The translations under genes were made by a program, and so were the position numbers. The notes beneath the pieces are model-generated. The model was not told the DNA's origin. It was given only the letters and a program-made list of their open reading frames with translations, and made no database searches. From NCBI RefSeq assembly GCF_022399565.1, contig NZ_JAJTUT010000002.1, positions 1,008,645-1,072,644 on the forward strand: DNA of 64,000 bases, read 5' to 3'. The first letter of the stretch is position 1. Each line of letters opens with the position of its first letter. The DNA is from Flavobacterium algicola. GTDB lineage: Bacteria > Bacteroidota > Bacteroidia > Flavobacteriales > Flavobacteriaceae. Positions 1 to 9,234 of this stretch are shown piece by piece.

Positions 1-224
1 TGAACATCATGCTCACTAATCTTTTTCTTTAAAACGGGATCATTCTGCAGCATTTTTATTTCATTAGGTTCGCTTAAAATTTCAGAGAATTTTATATTTG
101 CACCTCCGGTCGATTGCTGAGTTAATACCTCAAATAAAGGTTGTTCTGCAACTTTATCAGTGATTTTGGGTCCGCAGGACGCTATCAAAATACAGAATAA
201 CAAACTACTACTCAATTTTTTCAT
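1..224 (-). CDS. lipoprotein, C-terminally cut by window edge
   Basis: An open frame runs on the minus strand from an ATG at 224 to the window edge, giving about 74 residues of a longer protein. It starts with a lysine pair and a hydrophobic stretch ending in LIASCG, a typical SPII lipobox (Cys about residue 17), so the product should be a lipid-anchored periplasmic or surface protein. The mature part is polar and I recognise no family in it. It begins about 10 bases after the bshA stop on the same strand, so it is probably cotranscribed with bshA. Its real length and function lie outside the window. Confidence 0.7.
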   Translation of the reverse strand, partial: MKKLSSSLLFCILIASCGPKITDKVAEQPLFEVLTQQSTGGANIKFSEILSEPNEIKMLQNDPVLKKKISEHDV

Positions 225-234
225 TTGCCGTTTC

Positions 235-1410
235 TTACTTTGATTTTGATTTCTGTTTTTTATTTTTAGAGTATTTTTTAGAATACTTTTGTAAAGCCTC
301 CTCATACAAATTCACGTAAAGTGGCAAAATATTTTTGATATCAAATTTCTTTGCGACCTCTAATGCGTTTTTCTTAAATTCACATAGAGTATCGTCATCA
401 CTCAAGACTTTCAATGCATTTTCTGCCATCTCGTCTATTTCACCAACATCACTTAAATAACCAGAAACTCCAGCAAAATTTACCTCCGGCAAACCTCCTG
501 AATTACTAGAAATTACAGGAACTCCCCAAGCCATAGCCTCAAGAGCAGCAAGACCAAAACTTTCTGTCTCGGATGGTAGTAGGAACAAGTCAGAATAACT
601 TAATATTTTATCAATCTCATTACTGTTACCAAAGAAAATTACTTTGTCTAATATGCCCAATTCTTGACATAATAATTCCGCTTTCTCCTTCTCTGGGCCA
701 TCTCCTACCATCATTAATTTGGCTGGGATTTTTTGTTGTATTTTATCGAAAATTCGAATAATATCTGGAATCCTTTTGACTTTTCTAAAATTACTAATGT
801 GGGTAATAATTTTTTCACCTTTATCTGCCATTACAGAACGCCTGCATGGTATGTGTGGGTCTAAAGTGTTTTTGTCTAATTCGATAAAATTTGGAATAAC
901 ATGAATATCTCTTTTGATATTTAGTAGACGATAAGTATCCTCTTTCAAACTCTGAGAAACCGAGGTTACAACATCAGATTTGTTAATACTGAAACTTACA
1001 GCAGGCTTGTAATAAGGGTGATTCCCCACCAAGGTAATATCAGTACCATGCAAAGTAGTTACCATTGGAATATGAATTCCTTCATCTTTCAACATTTGTC
1101 GCGCCATATAACCCGCATAGGCGTGGGGGATAGCATAATGTACATGTAAGATTTCGATATTATATAATTTCACCATATCTACTAGTTTACTTGACAAAGC
1201 TAACTCATATGGCTGGTAATGAAATAATGGATATTCGGGAACATTAACTTCGTGATAGTGTACATTTGGACTTAATAACGCTAAACGTACCGGTTGACTA
1301 TACGTGATAAAGTGTACTTCATGGCCCATTCGACCTAACTCTAATCCTAATTCTGTAGCGACAACACCACTACCTCCAAAGGTTGGGTAACAAACAATTG
1401 CAATTCTCAT
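235..1410 (-). CDS. bshA: BshA, N-acetyl-alpha-D-glucosaminyl L-malate synthase
   Basis: A 391-residue GT4 glycosyltransferase. By family it joins UDP-GlcNAc to L-malate, the first step of bacillithiol synthesis in the cytoplasm. The N-terminus [20 protein letters not shown] is the BshA signature. [12 protein letters not shown] follows near residue 120, and the C-terminal Rossmann domain carries the nucleotide-sugar motif [20 protein letters not shown] around residue 280. The C-terminus is a lysine/serine-rich tail. Length fits the family (about 375-390). The ATG at 1410 sits exactly at the conserved start. A lipoprotein gene follows about 10 bases downstream. A bacilliredoxin-type YtxJ gene elsewhere in the window (about 33.1 kb) supports the assignment. 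Confidence 0.93.
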   Translation of the reverse strand: MRIAIVCYPTFGGSGVVATELGLELGRMGHEVHFITYSQPVRLALLSPNVHYHEVNVPEYPLFHYQPYELALSSKLVDMVKLYNIEILHVHYAIPHAYAGYMARQMLKDEGIHIPMVTTLHGTDITLVGNHPYYKPAVSFSINKSDVVTSVSQSLKEDTYRLLNIKRDIHVIPNFIELDKNTLDPHIPCRRSVMADKGEKIITHISNFRKVKRIPDIIRIFDKIQQKIPAKLMMVGDGPEKEKAELLCQELGILDKVIFFGNSNEIDKILSYSDLFLLPSETESFGLAALEAMAWGVPVISSNSGGLPEVNFAGVSGYLSDVGEIDEMAENALKVLSDDDTLCEFKKNALEVAKKFDIKNILPLYVNLYEEALQKYSKKYSKNKKQKSKSK

Positions 1411-1987
1411 CTTTCAATTTAATATATACCGCAAATTAAACAAAAAAGCCACAATAAAGCGTAAAATTAAGTTAAAACTAAAGCCGTAATAATCGCATTA
1501 AAAAACGCTATCATACTGTATGAAACAAATGAAATAAGCGGCACTTTAACTAAGCTATTTGATTAAAAAATTTGATTTTTAAACTTCAAATTATTGAATT
1601 ATCAACTACAAATTGATATTAAATAAAGTAAAGCTACTTCATATCGCTACTCTCCTACTCAGGATACGTTTTGTAACGACTATTTAATCATATTATACAA
1701 AAATTGCATTTCTACAGAATCAATAATCTATGCCAGTAGAATTTAAAAATTTAAGATATAGAATGATAGATTTTAATAATAAAGCAAAAAATATCAGATT
1801 TCAATTCTTTAAAACAGCAATTAAACTCTCTTTTTAAATCGAAAAAGTTGTTGGATTCTGCCAGTTTTTTTAGTGTTTCCTTTTTTATTTGTATTTTCGA
1901 AAAGAAGCAGACTACTAATTATTTTAAATTATTATTGCAATTAATATTGTCTCTCAATTATGACATTAAACAATTCTATTTCGCATC
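1411..1987. other. AT-rich divergent intergenic region
   Basis: These 577 bases separate bshA (minus) from the MscS gene (plus) and must hold both promoters. I see no coding frame with protein-like composition and no tRNA-like fold. The best promoter-like string on the plus strand is TATTTTCG at 1892-1899, one base off the flavobacterial -7 box TANNTTTG. On the minus strand TTAATTTG at 1432-1439 is also one base off. Neither has a clear TTG at -33. Confidence 0.5.
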
Positions 1988-2914
1988 ATGAAAAAATATT
2001 GCCAACTTTTCCTAAGCATCTTTCTTATAATTTTCTTTATAGTAATCGAACCTGTAATTGTTTGGATTGCCGATATAACGGGGATTGATTTGTCATTTCT
2101 AATTGGGCAGAAGCACAACTTGATAATAGCTAGTTTCTCATGGTTAATTATAATCTTGCTCCGTAGATTGAAAACAAACATTTTAAAACGGTACGATATA
2201 ACCGCCGAAGACAATCTAATTTCAAGAAAATTACATACTCAAATCAACATATTAGAGAAGGTAGTAATTTTTGTAATCATTCTTATTACAACAGGTCTCA
2301 TCCTGCTTTCCTTTGATAATATAAGACAAATTGGGATCGGTATTTTTGCTTCGGCAGGAGTAGCTGGTATTATAATTGGTCTATCTGCCCAAAAGGTAGT
2401 TGGCGCTTTGTTAGCTGGAATACAAATTGCCATTACACAGCCTTTCCGAATTGATGATGCTGTGCTTGTTGAAAATGAATGGGGTTGGATAGAGGAAATA
2501 AATCTGACTTATGTTGTAATTAGAATTTGGGACAAAAGACGCTTGGTACTTCCTTCAACTTATTTCTTAGAAAAACCTTTTCAAAATTGGACCCGTAACA
2601 GTGCTGACATCATTGGCACAATCTTTCTATATACAGACTATACCATCTCGTTTGAAGAGTTGCGAATTGAGCTTACCCGATTGCTGCTCACTACTGAACT
2701 ATGGGACAAAAAAGTAAATGTCCTACAAGTCACAGATTCAAAAGAAACTTCTGTAGAGATAAGAATTTTAGTTAGTGCAAAAAATTCTCCTACAGCTTGG
2801 GATCTTAGAGTGTATATTCGTGAAAAAATGATTGAATACATTCAAATCAATTATCCAGATAGTTTACCAAAAACTAGAATTACATTAAAGCAGGACAACG
2901 TTTCACTGATTTAA
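1988..2914 (+). CDS. small-conductance mechanosensitive channel, MscS family
   Basis: A 308-residue inner-membrane protein. Hydrophobic segments lie near residues 6-30 and 40-60, followed by a third and fourth near 85-140. The last of these, rich in Gly/Ala (IFASAGVAGIIIGLSAQ), is the pore-lining TM3 pattern of MscS channels. It is followed by the conserved beta-domain opening QPFRIDDAVLVENEWGWIEEI. Homologues open under membrane tension to release solutes on osmotic downshock. It is compact (E. coli MscS is 286 aa). It stands alone, divergent from bshA, and no partner gene is apparent. Confidence 0.87.
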   Translation: MKKYCQLFLSIFLIIFFIVIEPVIVWIADITGIDLSFLIGQKHNLIIASFSWLIIILLRRLKTNILKRYDITAEDNLISRKLHTQINILEKVVIFVIILITTGLILLSFDNIRQIGIGIFASAGVAGIIIGLSAQKVVGALLAGIQIAITQPFRIDDAVLVENEWGWIEEINLTYVVIRIWDKRRLVLPSTYFLEKPFQNWTRNSADIIGTIFLYTDYTISFEELRIELTRLLLTTELWDKKVNVLQVTDSKETSVEIRILVSAKNSPTAWDLRVYIREKMIEYIQINYPDSLPKTRITLKQDNVSLI

Positions 2915-3073
2915 ATGAATACTGCTTATTTTACTAAACTTATGCAGTATCATAGAAATTAATGCAATAACCATTCGTAATGGACTGCAGCACATATAGA
3001 AAGAGATTAATCAAAAAAGTTAGAGCTGTGCTCATATTAATGTTAATTTCTTAGCTTTTTGTAAAAAAAATTC

Positions 3074-3081
3074 TATTTTTG
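3074..3081 (+). promoter_or_regulatory. candidate -7 promoter box (TATTTTTG)
   Basis: An exact match to the Bacteroidota sigma-ABfr -7 consensus TANNTTTG, 27 bases before the satP start chosen here. There is no TTG at the usual 17-23 base spacing; the nearest is TTA at 3051-3053. Because the box overlaps the upstream TTG codon at 3079, it argues for the ATG at 3109 as the start. Confidence 0.5.
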
Positions 3082-3108
3082 AAAATAACTAACCAAAAAA
3101 AAATAGAA

Positions 3109-3666
3109 ATGGAACACAAATTAGCCAATCCGGCACCATTAGGATTAATGGGGTTTGGGATGACCACAATTTTACTCAACATTCATAATCTGGGTTTATT
3201 CCCCATAAGCGCCGTTATTTTATCAATGGGAATATTTTATGGCGGAATTGCACAAATTATTGCTGGTATTTTGGCCTTCAAAAGAGAAAAAACTTTCGCC
3301 GGCACGGCATTCATTTCATATGGATTTTTTTGGCTTTCATTGGTCGGCATTTTGCTGCTTCCAGCATTAGGAGTTAAAGCTGCAGAAGAAACTCCCGCAT
3401 CCTTTTTCGCATGTTATTTGGGAATCTGGGGGATTTTTACTGGATTTATGTGGTGGGGTACTTGGGGAGGTAGCAAAGTACAACAATTTGTATTTTTGAG
3501 TCTTACACTTTTATTTCTTCTATTAACAATCTCTAAAGCTACAGGAAACGACACAGTAAATGTAATTGCTGGAGGATTAGGAATCATTTGTGGTTCGAGT
3601 GCTATTTATTTAGCAATGGCGGAATTACTTGAAGAAGTAAAAAATAAAAGAGTACTTCCTTATTAA
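3109..3666 (+). CDS. satP: acetate/succinate permease, GPR1/FUN34/YaaH (SatP) family
   Basis: A 185-residue inner-membrane protein with six predicted membrane spans. The N-terminal signature NPAPLGLMGFGMTT, diagnostic of the acetate uptake transporter family, begins seven residues after the ATG at 3109. A TTG-initiated extension from 3079 would add ten residues, but it begins inside a promoter-like box and family members start close to the signature, so 3109 is preferred. The pattern GIFYGGIAQIIAGI near residue 45 also fits the family. Transport of acetate, and possibly succinate, with protons is inferred from homologues. The gene is monocistronic as far as the sequence shows. Confidence 0.9.
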   Translation: MEHKLANPAPLGLMGFGMTTILLNIHNLGLFPISAVILSMGIFYGGIAQIIAGILAFKREKTFAGTAFISYGFFWLSLVGILLLPALGVKAAEETPASFFACYLGIWGIFTGFMWWGTWGGSKVQQFVFLSLTLLFLLLTISKATGNDTVNVIAGGLGIICGSSAIYLAMAELLEEVKNKRVLPY

Positions 3667-3958
3667 TTTATTCGAAAAAAATAAGGTAAAATCAATGCAT
3701 AGTTCAAGCACAATTTAGTTGTTATTGTGCATGAACTATTTAGTAATCAATAAAAACTCTATAATTAACATAAGAAATCACTTAAATAAAATGTCCAATC
3801 ATTCGATCTTCAATATCAAGTTGTATATTGCAGACGATTTATATATCAAAATAAATTATAACTTTAAAAACTTACATTTTTCACTGTCATATTATTTTTA
3901 TTCTATATCTAAACCTACTATTTATAGAGCAACCTACTAAATATTACAAATAAATTTC

Positions 3959-5698
3959 ATGGATAAAAGTACCCCACTTAATAACTTCAAGAGTATTTAT
4001 AAATTTAATAAAATTGACAATCTTAGCTTTGGTGTATTTACACTGCAGTATACAACAGTTTTAATTTACCTCTTCTACCTAGATCTTACCTATGCCGCTT
4101 GGGGAACTATTCCCATAATTTCTTTGTTTATATACTTCTCCTTTTCAAAGCGATTTAACCTAGCTATAAAATCAATAATGGCAGTTGTAATTATGACAAC
4201 CTACTATACCTTTTCTTATGTGCTATACGGTAAGTCTCTTAATTTTGTAGTGCTTAATTATTTGACACCAATCGTACTACTTACGATGATTCGACATACC
4301 AAATTATTATATTATTATTTGTTTATAATAATTGCAATCATTGTCACCACCATTTATTATGACTTCTTTGGATTTGACTATGGTAACGAAATACATTTTG
4401 AAAGTAGTGTCAATGATCGTTTGTTTTACTTTATATTTTTCATGATATCATTGTTCCTAATCGTCTTATTAACAGCTAGAACGAGGGGAGTCTCTTATAT
4501 TATTAATGATTTGAAAAGTAAAAATATAGAGCTAGAAGAATCTCGAATCGAACTTAAAAAATTACAAGTAAATAAGGAGTCCTTTTTTGCTATTATGAGT
4601 CACGAGATTAGAACACCTTTAAACGCCATTAAAGGAATATCCGATATTTTAAAGAACAATGTAGAAAGTGATGAAAAGCAGAATCTATTTGAATTAATGG
4701 ATTACTCTGCCAATCATTTACTAGCATTGGTAAACAATATTTTAGATTTTACAAAATTGAATGATGGTGCATTTTCACTGCAGTACTCCGAATTTAATCT
4801 GACTAATTCTTTAAATTCACTATTCAAAATGAATGAAAGAGTAGCATTAGAGAAAGGATTAAAATTTGAAATCGATATCTCAAAGCAGTTACCGAGTCAT
4901 GTCTATGGCGATAAAAATAGAATTAATCAAATCGTTCTCAACTTGCTAAATAATGCTATAGAATATACCACCGTTGGGTCGGTAAAAATGCATGTGAGCG
5001 GTACATACGCTACCAAAAGTAAGAGCGTATATTTACTTGAGATCAATGTTTCTGATACTGGTAAAGGAATTGATAAGGTGTTAGGCGAAAAGCTTTTTCA
5101 AAAGTATGCAACATCCAACACTTCTAAAAACAGTGTCGGATTGGGGTTAACAATATCAAAAGGTCTAATTGACCTTATGAACGGAAAGATTGCTTACACA
5201 TCAATATTAAATCAAGGAACAACTTTTCATATTTCTATTCCGTTGCCAGTGGTGAAGAACAATGCAGATAATTTAGACAGTCATAGTCTTAATCTAGATG
5301 AGATACGTATAAATATATTACTAGTTGATGATAACAAAATTAACATCCTGGTGTTACAAAAGCAGTTGACCAACAAATTAAAAAATTGTACTATTACTGT
5401 TGCATACAATGGCTTAGAAGCTCTCAATTTAATAATAGAACAGCAATTTGATATTGTATTAATGGATGTGATCATGCCTGTAATGGATGGTATTACCGCA
5501 ACTAAACATGTTAGAGAATTGGAAGATAAACAGAAAAGAACCATTCCAATTATAGCACTTACAGCTAATGTGGGCGAAAAAGAACTCATCTCCTGTCAAG
5601 ATGCAGGCATGAATGACTTTGTTACCAAACCTTTTGAAATTAACGCATTGCTGAAGATTATCTTTTCAAAGATTAAATTTGATGCAAAGGCAGTTTAA
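3959..5698 (+). CDS. hybrid sensor histidine kinase with receiver domain
   Basis: A 579-residue membrane-bound hybrid kinase. Residues about 20-175 contain roughly six hydrophobic segments and no periplasmic sensor domain. A short coiled coil follows, then HisKA with MSHEIRTPLNAIKG (phospho-acceptor His215), then HATPase_c with SDTGKGID and SVGLGLTISKGL. After residue about 450 comes a complete receiver domain: LLVDDN, phospho-acceptor Asp503 in LMDVIMPVMDG, and Lys557 in TKPF. It has no His-phosphotransfer domain and no adjacent regulator gene, so its downstream partner must be encoded elsewhere. The signal is unknown. Transcription is closed by the palindromic terminator just downstream. 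Confidence 0.92.
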   Translation: MDKSTPLNNFKSIYKFNKIDNLSFGVFTLQYTTVLIYLFYLDLTYAAWGTIPIISLFIYFSFSKRFNLAIKSIMAVVIMTTYYTFSYVLYGKSLNFVVLNYLTPIVLLTMIRHTKLLYYYLFIIIAIIVTTIYYDFFGFDYGNEIHFESSVNDRLFYFIFFMISLFLIVLLTARTRGVSYIINDLKSKNIELEESRIELKKLQVNKESFFAIMSHEIRTPLNAIKGISDILKNNVESDEKQNLFELMDYSANHLLALVNNILDFTKLNDGAFSLQYSEFNLTNSLNSLFKMNERVALEKGLKFEIDISKQLPSHVYGDKNRINQIVLNLLNNAIEYTTVGSVKMHVSGTYATKSKSVYLLEINVSDTGKGIDKVLGEKLFQKYATSNTSKNSVGLGLTISKGLIDLMNGKIAYTSILNQGTTFHISIPLPVVKNNADNLDSHSLNLDEIRINILLVDDNKINILVLQKQLTNKLKNCTITVAYNGLEALNLIIEQQFDIVLMDVIMPVMDGITATKHVRELEDKQKRTIPIIALTANVGEKELISCQDAGMNDFVTKPFEINALLKIIFSKIKFDAKAV

Positions 5699-5769
5699 CA
5701 CTATATCTAAATTTGACAATTTCCTATCACTATTTCTTTTAAATATACCAATGCAATCAAGAACTTGCT

Positions 5770-5819
5770 CATATAAAAAGGCTTCGTTTTAAAATTTTAA
5801 AACGAAGCCTTTTTATATG
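5770..5819. terminator. bidirectional terminator, perfect 25-bp inverted repeat
   Basis: Arms 5770-5794 and 5795-5819 are perfect reverse complements with no spacer (core AAGGCTTCGTTTT). The outer A/T tracts supply a U-run in either direction. It lies between the convergent hybrid kinase gene (plus) and dsbD (minus), so it probably serves both. Confidence 0.88.
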
Positions 5820-5832
5820 ATGTGAAACAAGA

Positions 5833-7854
5833 TTATTTAAAATTTGCAATACCAATAGTCAACCACTTGTGATAACTGGCTGCATCTACATAGCTAATCG
5901 TGGGCTGCACTGTATTTAAAATTTCACCTTCTAAGTTTGTTAAAACATAAAGAGGCTGTGTATTTGTCTTATAACGTGAAATCATAAAATCGGTCCATTT
6001 GTCACCAACAGTTTCTATTTCATTTCCTGTAGTTTTAGAAATAGTTTGTTCATTTTTAGGCAATGCACGTTTATCATCTACATAGAGTGAAATTAAAACC
6101 AAATCATTTTTTAAAATCGCTAATATTGCGTCCTCAGACCAAACATTGTTTTCCATTTTACGACAGTTAACGCATGCATAGCCCGTAAAGTCCAACAGAA
6201 TAGGTTTATTAACCGCCTTAGCATAAACTAATCCTTTCTCATAATCTTCAAAAATCGTCAATCCATGGACTCCTCTCTTTGCACCCTCAGGTAATTCAGT
6301 TGTGTCTAACTTATTTGAACCTCCTACTCCATGTGGACTCTCACTATATTCGACTGGTGGAGGGAAAGCACTGATCAATTTCAATGGAGCACCCCACAAA
6401 CCTGGAATCATATAAATTGTAAATGTCAACACGATAATACCTAGAACCACTCTACCGACAGAAATATACGTCAAGGGGCTGTCATGCGGCATTGTTATCT
6501 TTCCGAAAAGATAAAATGCCAATACCCCAAATATTGCTATCCAAATTGCTAAGAATACCTCTCTCTCTAATAAATGCAATTGTAAAACTAAATCGGCATT
6601 CGATAAAAATTTAAAAGCTAAAGCTAATTCTAAAAATCCTAAAACCACTTTTACCGTATTCAACCAGCCGCCTGATTTGGGTAAGGATTGTAAAAACCCA
6701 GGAAATAAAGCGAAGAACATAAATGGTAAAGCAAGTGCTAGTGAGAAACCAAACATGCCTACTATTGGCGCAATTCCACCTTTAGATGCTGCCTCAACTA
6801 GCAAGGTACCCACAATGGGACCTGTACAAGAGAAAGAAACAATTGCCAGTGCAAGAGCCATAAATAAAATCCCAATAAGACCACCACGGTCTGCTTGTGA
6901 ATCTACCTTGTTGGCCCATGAATTCGGTAGCACAATTTCGAATGCTCCTAAAAAAGAAACAGCAAAAAACACTAGCAATGCAAAGAAGATTAAATTAAAC
7001 CATACGTTTGTTGATAACGCGTTTAATGCTCCAGCACCGAATATTGTCGTAACTACAAGTCCTAAAACAACATAAATAACAATAATTGAAATTCCGTAAA
7101 AAATAGCATTTCTAATTCCTGCTGCTCTTGATTTACTTTGTTTCGTAAAGAAACTAACTGTCATAGGAATTAGTGGAAACACACATGGCGTTAAAATAGC
7201 CGCAAACCCCGATAAGAAAGCAATAATAAATATAGAAAAAAGACCTTTTTTATCATGCGAATTATTTACAGCTATGCTTTCGGTCACTGAATCTTGAACA
7301 CTTACATCCATCACATTAGCTTCTCCTAAACTTGGCTCTAAAGATTCTGCTGTTGTAGAATCACCCAATGTTTTTACTTCTACCGGAACAACTACTTCCT
7401 TTTCTGAAATCGGAATAGAGAAACTAAATTTTTTCTCTTGATTTATACACACTTCTTTACAAACTTGATAGTTTAAAATAACTTCAATTCTGCTTAGAGT
7501 TGAATTTACCAGTTTGATTTCTTGCTCGATTTCAGCTTTACCTTCAAAAAATGTTTCATTAACTTCAAAGATATCGTTGAAAACTGTCTTAGTTTTACTC
7601 TCTTTGGCTTTACCTATTAGAGTATAATTTCCTTTCTGATCTTTAAATTCAACTTCAAGAGCTAGCGGACCACCATCTGGTGTGAATTGGGAATACATGT
7701 GCCAATCCTTCTCAATAACTGCCTTAAATTTTAAAACATAACTGTTATCATTTTTTTTCTCTATAGATGTTGTCCATATGGCTGGATCTAAAATTTGCGC
7801 ATTTGTGTTGACAAAAGCCAACATAGTGATTAATAAAAAGTATATTCTTTTCAT
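5833..7854 (-). CDS. dsbD: thiol:disulfide interchange protein DsbD
   Basis: A 673-residue membrane reductant conveyor that passes electrons from cytoplasmic thioredoxin to periplasmic thiols. It has a signal peptide (residues 1-19), then an N-terminal DsbD alpha domain (about 20-165) with a Cys pair in YQVCKEVCIN. An eight-span membrane domain (about 200-490) carries the two reactive cysteines, Cys224 (LTPCVFPLIP) and Cys343 (SFSCTGP). The C-terminal thioredoxin-like domain carries Cys561-x-x-Cys564 (ACVNC). All three expected cysteine sets are present. Its ATG overlaps the tilS stop by four bases, so the two are translationally coupled. Ser/Thr-rich sequence links the alpha and membrane domains. 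Confidence 0.93.
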   Translation of the reverse strand: MKRIYFLLITMLAFVNTNAQILDPAIWTTSIEKKNDNSYVLKFKAVIEKDWHMYSQFTPDGGPLALEVEFKDQKGNYTLIGKAKESKTKTVFNDIFEVNETFFEGKAEIEQEIKLVNSTLSRIEVILNYQVCKEVCINQEKKFSFSIPISEKEVVVPVEVKTLGDSTTAESLEPSLGEANVMDVSVQDSVTESIAVNNSHDKKGLFSIFIIAFLSGFAAILTPCVFPLIPMTVSFFTKQSKSRAAGIRNAIFYGISIIVIYVVLGLVVTTIFGAGALNALSTNVWFNLIFFALLVFFAVSFLGAFEIVLPNSWANKVDSQADRGGLIGILFMALALAIVSFSCTGPIVGTLLVEAASKGGIAPIVGMFGFSLALALPFMFFALFPGFLQSLPKSGGWLNTVKVVLGFLELALAFKFLSNADLVLQLHLLEREVFLAIWIAIFGVLAFYLFGKITMPHDSPLTYISVGRVVLGIIVLTFTIYMIPGLWGAPLKLISAFPPPVEYSESPHGVGGSNKLDTTELPEGAKRGVHGLTIFEDYEKGLVYAKAVNKPILLDFTGYACVNCRKMENNVWSEDAILAILKNDLVLISLYVDDKRALPKNEQTISKTTGNEIETVGDKWTDFMISRYKTNTQPLYVLTNLEGEILNTVQPTISYVDAASYHKWLTIGIANFK

Positions 7855-9164
7855 GGTACCAATTGAATATTTAATATGTTTTCTGTGTATTCTTTAACTT
7901 TAAAACGTTCGTCTGCTCTTTTCCCTACAATCCAAACAATGGAATCTCCGGACCATAATATCCAAGTGTTTTCTTTATCTATTAATGACATTTTTTCATC
8001 TTTAAAAAACTTACTTAATTTTTTAGTCTTACCTTCCATACCTAAGGGTTGAAAAACGGCGCCTTCATTCCACTTCTTTAATAATAATGGAAATTCTAAT
8101 CGATCTTCATCAACAAATATACTTTTATTCGAAGGATCAAAAATCTCCTTGACCTTGGCAATATTCATTTTTAAGGGAATCTTAAGACCTGCCACTCCTT
8201 GCTCTATAACATATTCTACTTCCTTGTCAGTAGTGTCAATGGGAGTTAAAATCAAACGCTCTCTATCTTTCAACAATCTAAAATCAGACGATAAAATTTG
8301 CTTTCCTGACAAACTATCTACCAGGTCATAAATATCATCCCAAGAATTAAATCCAAAATCCTTTAACCAATGGTATAAATAGGACTTATAATTGGGTAAT
8401 TTTAATAATTGTACTAGATCAATATAATACACCTCTTCCTCCTGACTTACTACTTGTTGGTACACCATAGTTGATGCATCTTCTACCATCGCAGAAGCAT
8501 CTTGCAAATGCGATTGTGTTTTCTGAAAAATCGCCATAAATTGTGGGTTTAGTTCTTTCAATATCGGAACCAAGTCGTGACGTATTTTATTTCGTAGATA
8601 CTTATCACATGCATTACTACTGTCTTCCCTCCACTCGATTCCGTTTGATTGAGCGTAGTTTAAAATATCTTCACGGCTAAACGCCAGTAGAGGGCGCACA
8701 ATTGCACCATTTTGCTCAGGTATACCCGTAAGACCATCTAATCCTGTTCCTCGGCTTAAATTTATTAAAAACGTCTCTAAATTATCATCTGCATGATGAG
8801 CAGTTAAAATATAATCATATTCTTCTATCTCTAGTAATTCATAAAACCAATTGTATCGCAATTCTCTAGCAGCCACTTGTGTCGAAAGCTTGTAATCTCT
8901 AGCAAAGGCCGTAGTATCAAATTGGGTTACAAATATTGGAACATCAAATTTACTAGCGTAGTCTTGAATAAAATTTTGATCTCCAAAACTCTCCAAAGCT
9001 CGCAACTGAAAATTACAATGTGCTACTGCAATATCACTATTTACTTTTCGAAACAAATCAAGCATGACCATACTATCAAGACCACCGCTTGTAGCTAGCA
9101 GCAATTTTTTATTTTCTAGAAATGGGAATTTATCCGCGAGTTGTCTTTTAAAATTTTCTAACAT
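7851..9164 (-). CDS. tilS: tRNA(Ile)-lysidine synthase TilS
   Basis: A 437-residue cytoplasmic enzyme that converts the wobble C34 of the tRNA-Ile CAU anticodon to lysidine using ATP and lysine. The PP-loop motif SGGLDS is at residues 26-31. The family motifs AHCNFQLR, TAHHADDNLETFLINLSRGTGLDGL and an RNKIRHDLVP block follow. The C-terminal substrate-binding domain (about 350-437) ends in a short basic segment. Length matches other TilS proteins. It sits in the run pabB-tilS-dsbD, about 70 bases after pabB and overlapping dsbD by four bases. Confidence 0.93.
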   Translation of the reverse strand: MLENFKRQLADKFPFLENKKLLLATSGGLDSMVMLDLFRKVNSDIAVAHCNFQLRALESFGDQNFIQDYASKFDVPIFVTQFDTTAFARDYKLSTQVAARELRYNWFYELLEIEEYDYILTAHHADDNLETFLINLSRGTGLDGLTGIPEQNGAIVRPLLAFSREDILNYAQSNGIEWREDSSNACDKYLRNKIRHDLVPILKELNPQFMAIFQKTQSHLQDASAMVEDASTMVYQQVVSQEEEVYYIDLVQLLKLPNYKSYLYHWLKDFGFNSWDDIYDLVDSLSGKQILSSDFRLLKDRERLILTPIDTTDKEVEYVIEQGVAGLKIPLKMNIAKVKEIFDPSNKSIFVDEDRLEFPLLLKKWNEGAVFQPLGMEGKTKKLSKFFKDEKMSLIDKENTWILWSGDSIVWIVGKRADERFKVKEYTENILNIQLVP

Positions 9165-9234
9165 TTTATTATTTATTATCGAAAATTACAATCATTTATT
9201 AGTCACAAATAAGAAATAAGCGATGAAGATTTAT

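Noticed and set aside
3719..3940. Plus-strand 73-codon open frame between satP and the hybrid kinase
   Set aside because: Composition is low-complexity (Asn, Ile, Tyr, Lys), expected by chance in AT-rich DNA; no promoter box or family feature.
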